Assembly (NCBI RefSeq): GCF_003990915.1
Contig: NZ_BHXQ01000003.1
Span: 372,001-436,000 of the forward strand
Direction: 5' to 3'
Source of the DNA: Chryseotalea sanaruensis
Lineage (GTDB): Bacteria; Bacteroidota; Bacteroidia; Cytophagales; Cyclobacteriaceae
Length of the DNA: 64,000 nucleotides
In this document: positions 52,225 through 61,738 of the stretch, piece after piece
Layout: each line of letters starts with the position of its first letter
Numbering within the stretch: position 1 is the stretch's first letter
Translations under genes and position numbers: made by a program
Notes under the pieces: model-generated
Databases searched by the model: none
The model's input: only the letters and a program-made list of their open reading frames with translations
Told to the model about the DNA's origin: nothing

Positions 52225-55047
52225 TTATAGGCTTACGCGTACAGTGGCCAAAAAAGTACGTGGTGCTGATTCAGTACCAAAACCAAAACCACCTGCGCCA
52301 AAAGCACCCTGCGCTCCAATACCAGCACCTGTAACTTCAGGATCAAAGCTTGAGCTAAAGAAGTTGAAAGGATTAGTTACATTAAAACCAAGATCAACTT
52401 TCTTAAACATTTTGCCGTAGTATTTTGATGGAAGTGTATAAAAAAGTGAGATGTTTCTGATTTTAAAGTAATCAGTATCCTCTACCCAAACGCCTGCCAA
52501 ATCAAAGAAGCTTTCACTTAAAGCGGCATCGGGAATTCTTCCTTCATCCTGTACTCCATTAAAATAACGTAGTACATCATCTACTGCCACACCTTGTGCC
52601 CCTTGTTGATAATCACCACTAACAAAAAGCGAAAGTCTTTTCTTAAAATTAAAGTTTAATGAAAGTGTACCAAAGCGATCAGCTATTGGTGAACCAAGGT
52701 TTGCATTTTGCTCAACACTTTCTAATGATCCATCGGCCGCAAAAGTTGGTTTACCTCCACGAAGATATCCTAAAGGAAGACCCTCTTTAACAAATGAGCC
52801 CAAGAAAGTGAAACCACCTACGTTAAATTCGGGTGCGCCTCCACTGCTCACTACTTTATTATCAACAGTGTTTACTGAAGCATTAAATGTAAGACCAACG
52901 TTTTCATTATCAAGGATCACAAATGAAGTTCCAATTTCCCAACCTTCGTTGCTAATCTCGCCAATGTTGCGCAATTGATTTATCTGCCCTACAGAAGAAG
53001 CAAAGGGTGCATTGAATAAGGCATCAGTTGTAACTGCATTGAACTTTGTTATTTGAAGATTAATACGGTTTGTCAGGAAGCCAAGATCCAGTCCAAGTTC
53101 TGTTGTCGCTGTTCTCTCTGGCTTTAAGTTAACATCACCCGGTACACCAAAAGTGTAGGTTGGTATACCTAAGAATGGATTTACCGCAATCAATCTTTCG
53201 TTTACAAATGGTGTTGGGAAGTTACCAGCCTCACCATAATTTGCTCTCAACTTAACATTAGATAAAATGTTTTCAGAGATTGCATTGCTAAAAAATTCTT
53301 CATCAGATAAAGAGTAAGAGAGTCCTACTTTAGGGAAAGCTTGTAAACCAATTTCCTTACCGAATGCCGAATTACCATCAAGACGCACACCAAATTCAAG
53401 GAAAATTTTGTCATTAAAGCCCAGATTCTCTTGAGCAAAAAATCCGTAATTAGTTACCGTACGCAAGAAATCTTGAGCTACTGTTTCAGAAGAGTTATTA
53501 ATTGAGCGAGAACCTTCTGTTACACCGGTTGCTGTAATCAATAATTGTTCATCAACATTTCTGAAGAACTGCCCACCGGCAGTAGTAATGAATGAAAATT
53601 TACCCAGTTTCTCGCGATATTGAAAGTTTAAGTCACCTGTAATACCTGTAAACTTTCTTTCAGCAATTGTAATAGAACCTTGATCTGTAGTGCCTGTTGC
53701 GACTGCGCCAATGGCAATTAAGAAGGCATTTGTTTGAATATCTTGTTGCTTACTAGTTCGTGAATCTATACCCAAATTCATTCGTCCCGAAATCTTATCG
53801 CTCAACTTCATTTCAAAACCATGAGAGTTTTGAAAACGTTTTACAGTTTCAGTTATACCCGTAAGGCCAACATAGTTTCTCACTTCATCTTTTAAGTCGC
53901 TAAACCCCTGCTCATCCAAGTCAGATACATCACCATATGCACCACCCTCTATATTTGCGAAAGAGGAGAAGCTATTGTTAGCGTTGTAATCGCGTTGGAA
54001 ATTTGTACTTACAAAAGAGGCTGACGAAGAGTACTTTAACCAGTTATTAATCTTTGCAGAAAAACCAGTTCTGAAGTTATAGCGCTTTTGATCGTTGGCA
54101 AGTCGAAAACTATTATCAGAGCTTACACTTCCTGATACGCTGTAAGTAACATCTTCTTTACCACCATCAACACCAATGGTATAGCTCTGTGTAAAACCTG
54201 TTCTGAATAAAACATCCGCTGTTTCTTTATATTTCAAAAAATCACGCGTTCCAGAGATTGCGCCCAGTTGTGTTTCAAAGTTGATTCTGTTTTGTCCGGC
54301 AGTTCCTTTCTTAGTGAAAATTTGGATAACACCATTTGCAGCATCAGCTCCAAACAGCGTGGTAGCGGCACCTCCTTTTACATATTCAACTCTTTCGATG
54401 TTTTCAATAGGAATATCGTTCAGTGCACTACTACTTGCTCCACCTGTACCCACATTTAAAGATGGATTAGAATTCAAATTATCCACTCTTACTCCGTCAA
54501 TATAAATTACCGGAGTTGTAGAGGAGTTTGCAGACACCGGACCTCTTGTACGAATTAGTGAAGCGGTACCGGGTTGACCTGAGCTTAATCTGATTTGTGC
54601 ATTAGGTAGTTGTGCCTGAAGCAATTGATCTAATCGCCCACCGGGCACAGCATCAATTTGGGCTTTGTCAACAACATCCACGGTAGTTGACAATCTTTTC
54701 TTCTCAATACCATATCCTTGGCCTGTTACTACAATTTCTGATAATTGAGTAATATCAGTGGATAGCGAAATATCAACAATAGCCCTATCATCTACTGCAA
54801 GCTCTTGCGTTTGTAATCCAATAAAAGAGAAAACAAGAATTGCATTATTTGATGTAACATTAAGAGTATAACGTCCATCCGCGTCTGTTACTGTACCTAT
54901 TGAGGTACCTTTTACTACAACGTTTACCCCTGGCAAGGAGGTTCCATCATCCTTGGAAGTAACCCTTCCTGATACAGTTCGCTCTTGTGCCCATACTGAT
55001 GTAATCATCAGCAGGTAAACAAAGCATGTTTGTAAAATTTTCTTCAT
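52225..55047 (-). CDS. SusC/RagA family TonB-linked outer-membrane transporter
   Basis: This TonB-dependent receptor imports large nutrients with its SusD partner. The ATG at 55047 (MKKILQTCFVYLLMITSVWA) gives the better signal peptide, for 940 residues. A carboxypeptidase D-like domain (about 20-100: SGRVTSKDDGTSLPGVNVVVKG, cut here as GTSLPGVNVVVKG) precedes the plug with IVVTGQGYGIEKKRLSTTV near 108 and DGVRVDNLN near 180; the remaining 600 residues are the beta-barrel. A 280-base leader with a hairpin precedes it. Confidence 0.96.
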   Translation of the reverse strand: MKKILQTCFVYLLMITSVWAQERTVSGRVTSKDDGTSLPGVNVVVKGTSIGTVTDADGRYTLNVTSNNAILVFSFIGLQTQELAVDDRAIVDISLSTDITQLSEIVVTGQGYGIEKKRLSTTVDVVDKAQIDAVPGGRLDQLLQAQLPNAQIRLSSGQPGTASLIRTRGPVSANSSTTPVIYIDGVRVDNLNSNPSLNVGTGGASSSALNDIPIENIERVEYVKGGAATTLFGADAANGVIQIFTKKGTAGQNRINFETQLGAISGTRDFLKYKETADVLFRTGFTQSYTIGVDGGKEDVTYSVSGSVSSDNSFRLANDQKRYNFRTGFSAKINNWLKYSSSASFVSTNFQRDYNANNSFSSFANIEGGAYGDVSDLDEQGFSDLKDEVRNYVGLTGITETVKRFQNSHGFEMKLSDKISGRMNLGIDSRTSKQQDIQTNAFLIAIGAVATGTTDQGSITIAERKFTGITGDLNFQYREKLGKFSFITTAGGQFFRNVDEQLLITATGVTEGSRSINNSSETVAQDFLRTVTNYGFFAQENLGFNDKIFLEFGVRLDGNSAFGKEIGLQAFPKVGLSYSLSDEEFFSNAISENILSNVKLRANYGEAGNFPTPFVNERLIAVNPFLGIPTYTFGVPGDVNLKPERTATTELGLDLGFLTNRINLQITKFNAVTTDALFNAPFASSVGQINQLRNIGEISNEGWEIGTSFVILDNENVGLTFNASVNTVDNKVVSSGGAPEFNVGGFTFLGSFVKEGLPLGYLRGGKPTFAADGSLESVEQNANLGSPIADRFGTLSLNFNFKKRLSLFVSGDYQQGAQGVAVDDVLRYFNGVQDEGRIPDAALSESFFDLAGVWVEDTDYFKIRNISLFYTLPSKYYGKMFKKVDLGFNVTNPFNFFSSSFDPEVTGAGIGAQGAFGAGGFGFGTESAPRTFLATVRVSL

Positions 55048-55239
55048 GGCATTTAACTTTTTGGTATCCATTACTGCACACGCAGCATGTTATTCCAAAA
55101 GTCAAAATTTTCACTGCCAATAAAATGACTGACAAAGAGGTATAAATAAGCAGAAAGAGTAACCTTTAATGTGGTATAGTAGAGGTTGGAATTAATAAAA
55201 AAATATTTAAAAATGAAAAAGCTGCTTTAAAAGTCTATT

Positions 55240-55269
55240 CATTACTTCAAAAAACATTTTGAAGTAATG
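55240..55269 (-). promoter_or_regulatory. 13-bp hairpin in the SusC leader
   Basis: CATTACTTCAAAA (55240-55252) and TTTTGAAGTAATG (55257-55269) are exact reverse complements around AACA. It lies 193 bases before the SusC ATG and 59 bases past the regulator stop. It may terminate the regulator transcript, since T-rich sequence follows on the minus strand, or control SusC. Confidence 0.5.
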
Positions 55270-55327
55270 AAACAACTTGATAAAACAGCCTCTTAGAAAA
55301 AAGACAAACCAAAAAAAAACTTATACT

Positions 55328-55960
55328 TTAAATCAATTTTTCAAGATTTGCTTTAGCTATCGCCTCAGATTTACAAGTAACCTGAAGTTTTGAATAAATA
55401 TTTTTGATATGCGTTTTTGAGGTCTCCTTAGAAATAAACAGTTCCTCTGATATTTGCGTATAGGTCTTACCCTCTGAAATCAGTTGTAAAATTTCTGTTT
55501 CTCTCTTAGTGAGTGGTGAATTCGGATTAACATGAAAGTTATCTATTACCATCCTGGCTATGCGGCTGCTCATGGGTGCACCACCTTTTGTTATTTCTTC
55601 TAATGCAGATAGCAGCTCCATATAATTAGCGCTCTTCGTTATATAGCCAGAAGCGCCTGCCTTCAGTGCTTCAAATACAAGATCACTATCTTCATAAACA
55701 GTAACCATTATAATATCTGCAGTAGGCATTTTATCCTTAATTGTTTTTGTAGCGTGGATCCCATTCATGCCCGGCAATTCAATGTCCATTAACACAATCT
55801 CAGGCTTATCCCTTTGTAAACTGGCAATAGCTTCTTCGCCTGTTCCATAGCCATTCACCACAATAAATTTTGGCGAACTATTAACAATGAGACTAAAACT
55901 ATTTCTTATTTCCTGGTCATCCTCTACCAGTACTACTCTCTTTTTAAACGGTAATGCCAT
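55328..55960 (-). CDS. NarL/LuxR-type response regulator
   Basis: A 210-residue regulator: receiver domain (about 8-125) with Asp59 in IVLMDIELPGMNG, and C-terminal LuxR helix-turn-helix (about 145-205: TKRETEILQLISEGKTYTQI, SEELFISKETSKTHIKNIYS). It overlaps the sensor kinase by 17 bases, so it is its partner. It is followed downstream by the SusC-SusD genes, which it probably regulates. Confidence 0.95.
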   Translation of the reverse strand: MALPFKKRVVLVEDDQEIRNSFSLIVNSSPKFIVVNGYGTGEEAIASLQRDKPEIVLMDIELPGMNGIHATKTIKDKMPTADIIMVTVYEDSDLVFEALKAGASGYITKSANYMELLSALEEITKGGAPMSSRIARMVIDNFHVNPNSPLTKRETEILQLISEGKTYTQISEELFISKETSKTHIKNIYSKLQVTCKSEAIAKANLEKLI

Positions 55961-58910
55961 ATTTTATTAATTTAATATTATTGAATTCTAAACTAATTAT
56001 TGTAATCCCTTTTCTATCCTGGCTTAAATCTTCAGGTGTACTGCTAATACGTAAAATACTCTTAATACGGTTAGCTCTATCTCTAATATTTTGCAAACCA
56101 TTTGTACTTTTCAAGTCCGGTACAGAAAACCCTTTGCCATCATCTTCAAAAGACATAATGAACATATTACCCCTTCTTTGTAATGAAAGCTTAACATTTT
56201 GCGCTTCAGAGTATTTAAAGGCATTGGTCATAGCTTCTTTAAAAATAAGATTTGCCTGCCTGCTGAAACCATATGGAAGCACAATTTTTTCACGTACTTC
56301 GTTATAGGCTCTGAAACTGATAGACTTCTCTTCAAATAACTTTTCCCCAAAATCGCGTAAGTGAATGAAGAGTTTCGATAACTCGTCATTGACCGGATCT
56401 ATAGACCAGATAAAATCGCGAGTACCCGTGTATAAATATTTGGCAGACCCTTCGACTTTTGAAAATAAATCTTGTTGGGACATACCACTCTTGCCGTTTA
56501 ATCGTAGCAAACTGACATAATTAATGATACGCGAAAGTTGGTTGCCCATTTCATCATGAAAGTCCCTGGCTATTTCCTTTCTAAGCATCTCCTGTTCTCT
56601 GGCTCTTATTTGTTCTAACTCTACAGCTCGTTGAACTTTATGGCGCACTCTTAAATAAAAATAAAGTAGAATAAGACCAATGACTAAAACTGTAATCGTG
56701 AATAGAAAACCAGCTGTCTGATAAAATGGTGCTTCAACTTCAAAATTGTATCTAAGTGGTGTTAAATCCCAGGCACCAATGTTGTTTGTCGAAATAACTT
56801 CGAAGGTGTATAACCCTGGAGGAAGATTAGAATAATTAGCTTCGTATTTAGAGGAAGGAAGGGACCAACTTCTATCGTGGTTGACTAAACGATACTTGAA
56901 CTTAACTGATTTTGGATAGCGCTTGTCTACCCTGTTAAAATTAAAACTAATATTATTCTCATCTGGAGGCAGACTAAGATCTACAGGAATTTTAAAAAAA
57001 CCTTCAACCCCTTTTGAGTATGACTGAATACCCCTCTTACCATAAGAAAGACTTACCTCAGTGAGATGTAAAGGAAATGACTTCGCCTCTTTGCTTTCAA
57101 TCGTATAGAATTCATATAGCCCATCAATCATACCAAAATAGTGTTCATCTTTTGCTAAATGAAAAGCATTCTGGTTTGCTTCAATACCTTCAAGTCCGTT
57201 AGTGTGATCGTATTGAAGCGTACTTTCAATTTGAAGATTACTGTCCAATCTGATCCTGGAAATCCCTTTTTCAGTACCGATCCAAATATCATCGTGCGGA
57301 TCAGCCGCTGCGAAATAAATAAAGTCGGATGATAACCCTTCTTTTGAACTAATACGTTTTTTGTACATCGTTCTCGGATTATATAATACTACACCTGAGC
57401 CACCAGTGCCAATTAATAAAAGTGAGTCGCGAAAAGGATTAATGGAGTAGATATTTGTATTGCCAATTTCTGCAATATTAGGATGATAAATCAAACCATT
57501 TTTCAAATCAGAAATTCCAAACTCACCACCAATAAATAAGGATTTATAATGAGCACTATAAAACAATGAAAAGATGCTACTACTGTTTAATCCGTCTTTA
57601 ATGGTATAATGCTTAAAATTTTGTCCGTCATAATAGCTTAATCCTGCACCAAAGGTTCCAACCCACAAATTACCTTTTTCATCAAACTGTATGCTAGTGA
57701 TAGAACTACCACTTAGACCTTCATTACTGGTAAACCATTTAAAAGTTTTTGTCTTATACTGGTACTGTCCTAAACCATACTGAGTTCCTACCCATATTGT
57801 ACCGTCAGGCGATTTCTTTATACAGGTTATTGCATTTCTATAGGGTTCCTTAGAATCTATAAAATGTTCGACTTTCGTTCCTTTCATTCTGATCAGTCCC
57901 TGATTAGTGGTTCCTATCCAAGTGGTGCCATCATCTTCTTTTAAAATGGCCATCACACTTCGCATGTTATCAGAGCTGCACTTATTAAAGTCCTGAATAA
58001 AATATTTATATAAACCATTACCATTAGTTGCCAGCCATGTATTGCCTTCTGAATCTGGAAGTATTTGAACAATTGACCCTTCTATTTTAATAGTATCAAC
58101 CTTATGCGTTGTTGTTGTAATTGTTTCCTTCAGTAAATGATTCTTATACCTGGTCCAGAATATATTTTTATTAGAATCATAAAAGAGGACAGTGTTCTTG
58201 ACTTTCAAATCTCTTTTGGTGAAAATCAATGCTTCTGTATCTAAGGTGAAATATCCACTGTCGGTAAAAAGCCAAGTTTCCTGGTTCATTGTAAACATGG
58301 AATAGAGTCTGTTAAAATCATTGCTATGATTAAACGAACGCTTTCCACTTTTGCCAAGAATAACAAATGAGCTGTCGTTGAGGTACAGCATGGTTTCTTT
58401 TGATGGCAACAAATGTGAATAAGCTATATTTTTATTCTTTTTTACATGTTTAGCCCAGTAATAAACAGAGTCATTAAAAATTTTTCCGAGTGTTCCAGGT
58501 GAAGAGAGAAAAAAAAGAGAGTCACCTTGTTGAAAAATTCTTCTTAAGCGTTTATTGTTTGCGGGCATTCCAGGTTGCTCAAAAACTTTAAAAGTTCTCC
58601 CATCAAATTTTGTTATTCCGCGTGGATGGACAATCCAAAGATTCTGTTTAGAATCTATTTTTAGAAAACTAATGATGTTGCTTGACAGCCCATCTAAAGT
58701 TGTGTATACTTTAAATTCACTCCCGTCAAAGCGAGCCAACCCTCCCCCCTGAGTGGCAACCCATAAATAACCTTGGGCGTCTTCAACAACCATATTTACC
58801 TGTGATTGCGGCAATCCATCAATCGCCTTATAGTTTTTAAGCGAGTATTGCTGGGCCTGAACTGAACTGCTTGTCAGTAAAATAAGGACACATGCAATGA
58901 ATTGTTTCAT
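55944..58910 (-). CDS. Sensor histidine kinase with Reg_prop propeller and Y_Y_Y domain
   Basis: A 988-residue membrane sensor. Signal peptide 1-19; then Reg_prop repeats forming two beta-propellers (about 25-650; DGLSSNIISFLKIDSKQNLW, DPHDDIWIGTEKGISR); a Y_Y_Y domain (about 650-750); one membrane helix near 745-768 (TITVLVIGLILLYFYL); then a DesK/NarX-type domain with phosphoacceptor His785 in ARDFHDEMGNQLS and HATPase motifs KEAMTNAFKYSEA and EDDGKGF. Such sensors detect breakdown products of nutrients. It is the first gene of the minus-strand block leading to SusC. Confidence 0.93.
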   Translation of the reverse strand: MKQFIACVLILLTSSSVQAQQYSLKNYKAIDGLPQSQVNMVVEDAQGYLWVATQGGGLARFDGSEFKVYTTLDGLSSNIISFLKIDSKQNLWIVHPRGITKFDGRTFKVFEQPGMPANNKRLRRIFQQGDSLFFLSSPGTLGKIFNDSVYYWAKHVKKNKNIAYSHLLPSKETMLYLNDSSFVILGKSGKRSFNHSNDFNRLYSMFTMNQETWLFTDSGYFTLDTEALIFTKRDLKVKNTVLFYDSNKNIFWTRYKNHLLKETITTTTHKVDTIKIEGSIVQILPDSEGNTWLATNGNGLYKYFIQDFNKCSSDNMRSVMAILKEDDGTTWIGTTNQGLIRMKGTKVEHFIDSKEPYRNAITCIKKSPDGTIWVGTQYGLGQYQYKTKTFKWFTSNEGLSGSSITSIQFDEKGNLWVGTFGAGLSYYDGQNFKHYTIKDGLNSSSIFSLFYSAHYKSLFIGGEFGISDLKNGLIYHPNIAEIGNTNIYSINPFRDSLLLIGTGGSGVVLYNPRTMYKKRISSKEGLSSDFIYFAAADPHDDIWIGTEKGISRIRLDSNLQIESTLQYDHTNGLEGIEANQNAFHLAKDEHYFGMIDGLYEFYTIESKEAKSFPLHLTEVSLSYGKRGIQSYSKGVEGFFKIPVDLSLPPDENNISFNFNRVDKRYPKSVKFKYRLVNHDRSWSLPSSKYEANYSNLPPGLYTFEVISTNNIGAWDLTPLRYNFEVEAPFYQTAGFLFTITVLVIGLILLYFYLRVRHKVQRAVELEQIRAREQEMLRKEIARDFHDEMGNQLSRIINYVSLLRLNGKSGMSQQDLFSKVEGSAKYLYTGTRDFIWSIDPVNDELSKLFIHLRDFGEKLFEEKSISFRAYNEVREKIVLPYGFSRQANLIFKEAMTNAFKYSEAQNVKLSLQRRGNMFIMSFEDDGKGFSVPDLKSTNGLQNIRDRANRIKSILRISSTPEDLSQDRKGITIISLEFNNIKLIKYGITV

Positions 58911-59389
58911 CAGTTACTAATCATTTTAAATTGTCATGTACCAGCATATCTGAGGCGGATTTTGATACCTAGCTACAAAAACATAAAGTGTACTATTACC
59001 TTTTTGGATAAAATTATTTTAAACTCAATTCTAATCCTGCCAATTTAGGGCTATTTAATTGAGTCCATATAACCCAACATACGGTAAACTATTGCGAAAA
59101 GATGCGATAAATTGGTCCTAAAGCCTACCCCCATTGAAAATACTAAGCAATTTTGACCATTAAGTGTTTTAAAAGACGGTATAAAAATCAACAAGTGAGC
59201 AACTTTTTATAAAAGCTCTCTATCATTACCGTGGCTATTATGGTTTTTTACACAAAGAAGAAATTGAGGTGCACTTGCTTTATATAGAGATTGGCACAAT
59301 CATTACTTACCTAAAGAAAGTTAAGACTACTTAATCGATTGAAATTTATGAAGCCTTGTGTATGGTAGGTGAGGCTGCTACAAATAAAG
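58911..59389. other. Non-coding interval of about 480 bases
   Basis: No gene was identified. A 48-codon frame on the plus strand from about 59190 to 59332, which includes HYRGYYGFLHKEEIEV, lacks a start and may be a remnant or chance. The minus-strand promoter of the propeller kinase must lie in the part near 58911. Confidence 0.4.
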
Positions 59390-59896
59390 CTACGCCTTTC
59401 TCTTGTAAGTAAAGTCATACGTAGTTACCCACACACTACCATCTTCAGATGTTTGGTGCAGTTGTCTGACTTCATTTTTACTAATGTTATAAAAATGGAA
59501 TTTAACAAATTGTTTCTTGCCCGCTGGTGATAATGTTTCATACTCAAAGCGCATGGCACCATCACGATATTCACCATTAAGAAATTCAGTAACATTGAGG
59601 CCACCAGAGCCTACCCATACCTGCTTCCACTTGCCGGTGGCAGGATCAACAAAATTCATACTCTTTCCAGTAAAAGGCTGACCGGCAGAAGTCCAATTCT
59701 CCAATATCATACACCCCCCGGAAGCAATCTCAATCTTTGAGTGTCCGGCCAATTTTTCGCTACCTGTTACGTTGGCATCCCACTCGCCTATCCAAAAATC
59801 AAACTCACGCGCTTGTGCAATATTCATGCATGGTGAAGTTTGCTGAGCCTTAGCTAAAATGGGTAAACTTAAGAGGAGAAGAAATAAATATTTCAT
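59390..59896 (-). CDS. Secreted DUF1579-like protein
   Basis: The ATG at 59896 (MKYLFLLLLSLPILAKAQQ) gives a clean signal peptide, for 168 residues. The mature part begins with FDFWIGEWD, and the pattern W-x-x-x-W-x-G and many beta strands suggest a lipocalin-like DUF1579 protein. Function is unknown. No neighbour is close on the same strand. Confidence 0.65.
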   Translation of the reverse strand: MKYLFLLLLSLPILAKAQQTSPCMNIAQAREFDFWIGEWDANVTGSEKLAGHSKIEIASGGCMILENWTSAGQPFTGKSMNFVDPATGKWKQVWVGSGGLNVTEFLNGEYRDGAMRFEYETLSPAGKKQFVKFHFYNISKNEVRQLHQTSEDGSVWVTTYDFTYKRKA

Positions 59897-60008
59897 GGTT
59901 TTTAGCATTTAGATAAAGTTTACTACTTTTCACAACTTATACATCACCCGTATTGCTGTAAATTTTGTGACTTTTCAGCTTGTGGCGAATTACGAATGAA
60001 ATCTGGCT

Positions 60009-60575
60009 ATGACCGAAGCAGAAATACGGCAGGAGTATGAAATACTAGATCGTGCTAAGCGTGATTCAAAACACTTTGGCATTCTATATGAAAAGTACTT
60101 CGACAGGATCTTCAACTTTATCTATCGCCAAACCGATGATGAAGATTTAACCGCTGACCTCTGCTCACAGACTTTTTTAAATGCACTTAACAATTTAAAT
60201 CGTTTTGAATTCAGGGGACTGCCACTATCTGCCTGGTTTTACAGAATTGCAGCCAATGAGGTAAATAAACATTACAGAAAGAAGAAAACGGATCGCGTCT
60301 TCAGCTTAGAAGAAATTCGAATAAAAGAGTTGATGGATCAGGGGAATGAAGGCTGGGATGAAGACCTGATTAAACAATTGTTGGTATATTTTAAAGAACT
60401 ACCAACAGACATGCTAGAGGTGTTGGAACTTCGCTTTTTCGAAGATAAAGATTTTAAAGAAATTGCGTTTATTCTCGATATCACAGAAAGTGGAGCAAAA
60501 ATGAGAACCTACAGAGCGCTTGACCGTTTACGTAAACAATTTAACCTGAGTATTAAGTACGATGGCAAGAAATGA
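60009..60575 (+). CDS. ECF-type RNA polymerase sigma factor
   Basis: A 188-residue sigma-70 family factor. Region 2 (about 25-95: YEKYFDRIFNFIYRQTDDED, LCSQTFLNALNNL, LSAWFYRIAANEVNKHYRK) and region 4 (about 125-180: LEVLELRFFEDKDFKEIAFI) are clear, with no regions 1 or 3, so it belongs to the extracytoplasmic function group. It overlaps the next gene by 14 bases, which suggests that the small membrane protein is a regulator of it. Confidence 0.9.
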   Translation: MTEAEIRQEYEILDRAKRDSKHFGILYEKYFDRIFNFIYRQTDDEDLTADLCSQTFLNALNNLNRFEFRGLPLSAWFYRIAANEVNKHYRKKKTDRVFSLEEIRIKELMDQGNEGWDEDLIKQLLVYFKELPTDMLEVLELRFFEDKDFKEIAFILDITESGAKMRTYRALDRLRKQFNLSIKYDGKK

Positions 60576-60828
60576 CATAAGGTTAAGACGTCAGCGAATG
60601 ACTACCGGCAATATTGCAAGACATCGCAATTACGGTGACATTATGGAACGCCACGAACGTGACCAGAAGTGGAAACGTATGTTTAAAGTATTCATTTACT
60701 TTTTAATTGCAGCTTTTCTCACCATCATATTAATTATCGTATTACGGTGGGAACAAAGGGAAAATAAAGATCTAAATGCCAATACCAAAAAGGCTATTGA
60801 GCTTGCTTCGCCTCCAATGCTTTCTTAA
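60562..60828 (+). CDS. Small basic single-pass membrane protein, possible anti-sigma factor
   Basis: An 88-residue protein: a very basic N-terminal half (13 Arg and Lys in the first 30) and one membrane helix near 50-67 (VFIYFLIAAFLTIILIIVL). It lacks the HxxxCxxC zinc anti-sigma motif. Overlap with the ECF sigma gene (14 bases) suggests that it acts on this factor, but this is inference. Its end overlaps the convergent patatin gene by 35 bases. Confidence 0.6.
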   Translation: MARNDIRLRRQRMTTGNIARHRNYGDIMERHERDQKWKRMFKVFIYFLIAAFLTIILIIVLRWEQRENKDLNANTKKAIELASPPMLS

Positions 60829-61672
60829 AAGCAATTCTACCTTCTTCAATTATTTCGTTGGCCCTGTAAAATTCAAACACACCACAGGCATCGCGCGAAA
60901 TTTCAACCACCAAATCAGGTTTATGCATTTCAATCATTAAATCGGTTAAACGATCCAAAGTAATATCGTACGATTTATTCATCAAATCAAAAAAGCCAAG
61001 CTTCTCCACAGTCTCCTCTGCCTTACTATCGAAGCGCAAAATCTGTGTTCTGAAATGATCGAGCATGCGCAGGTAAGCAGCCTTCTCTTCATTTACAACA
61101 GGAGCTGCTACTTTTTTTATATCAGCTTTATTTCCATTCACATTAACTGCTACTAACCATTCATCAGGTTCGCGCTTAACCAAATTCATGGGTAAAGGAT
61201 TAAGCACACCGCCATCTACCAGTTGTCTTTGTCCATCAACAACAGGAGTGAAGATTGTCGGAATAGCAACAGATGCTCTAAGCGCCTTAAATAAACTTCC
61301 TGACCGAAAATAAATTTCTTCTCGCGCTATCAGATCACAGGCAACAGCTGTAAAGGGAATAGTGAATTTATCAATTTCGTGGTAACCAATGAGTTGTTCA
61401 ATTGCCTTGAAAACACGATCACCTTTTACTATACCCTGAGAAGATAGTGTAAAATCTAACAGCTTGAATACATCAAAGCGACTCAAGCTTATCAGCCAAT
61501 GTTTATATTCATCCATATGGCCTGCACAATAGAGTCCGCCAACAATAGCACCCATCGAGCAACCTGCTACTTCTTTAATTACAAAACCAGCTTTTTGAAG
61601 CTCCTCTATAACGCCTATGTGCGCCATACCTCGAGCCCCACCGCTACCCAGTACTAAGCGTACATTTTTCAT
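60794..61672 (-). CDS. Patatin-like phospholipase
   Basis: A 292-residue patatin family lipid acyl hydrolase. The oxyanion hole GSGGARGMAHIGV (9-21), nucleophile GCSMGAIVG near 38-46 (Gly-x-Ser-x-Gly), and the Asp of the dyad in DGGVLNPLP near 153-161 are intact. It has no signal peptide, so it is intracellular. The last 35 bases overlap the convergent small membrane protein gene. Confidence 0.93.
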   Translation of the reverse strand: MKNVRLVLGSGGARGMAHIGVIEELQKAGFVIKEVAGCSMGAIVGGLYCAGHMDEYKHWLISLSRFDVFKLLDFTLSSQGIVKGDRVFKAIEQLIGYHEIDKFTIPFTAVACDLIAREEIYFRSGSLFKALRASVAIPTIFTPVVDGQRQLVDGGVLNPLPMNLVKREPDEWLVAVNVNGNKADIKKVAAPVVNEEKAAYLRMLDHFRTQILRFDSKAEETVEKLGFFDLMNKSYDITLDRLTDLMIEMHKPDLVVEISRDACGVFEFYRANEIIEEGRIAFKKALEAKQAQ

Positions 61673-61738
61673 ATACTTATCAATTCATATCAGAAGTTAT
61701 ACTCTAATTCTTTATCTGATATTCTATCTTCTATTCCA

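Noticed and set aside
52260..52300. Second small gene inside SusC on the plus strand
   Set aside because: The frame at 52217-52420 is antisense to the Gly-rich C-terminus of SusC.
59190..59332. Gene fragment with HYRGYYGFLHKEEIEV
   Set aside because: No start codon, preceded by a stop, no recognised family and within what chance allows in AT-rich sequence.
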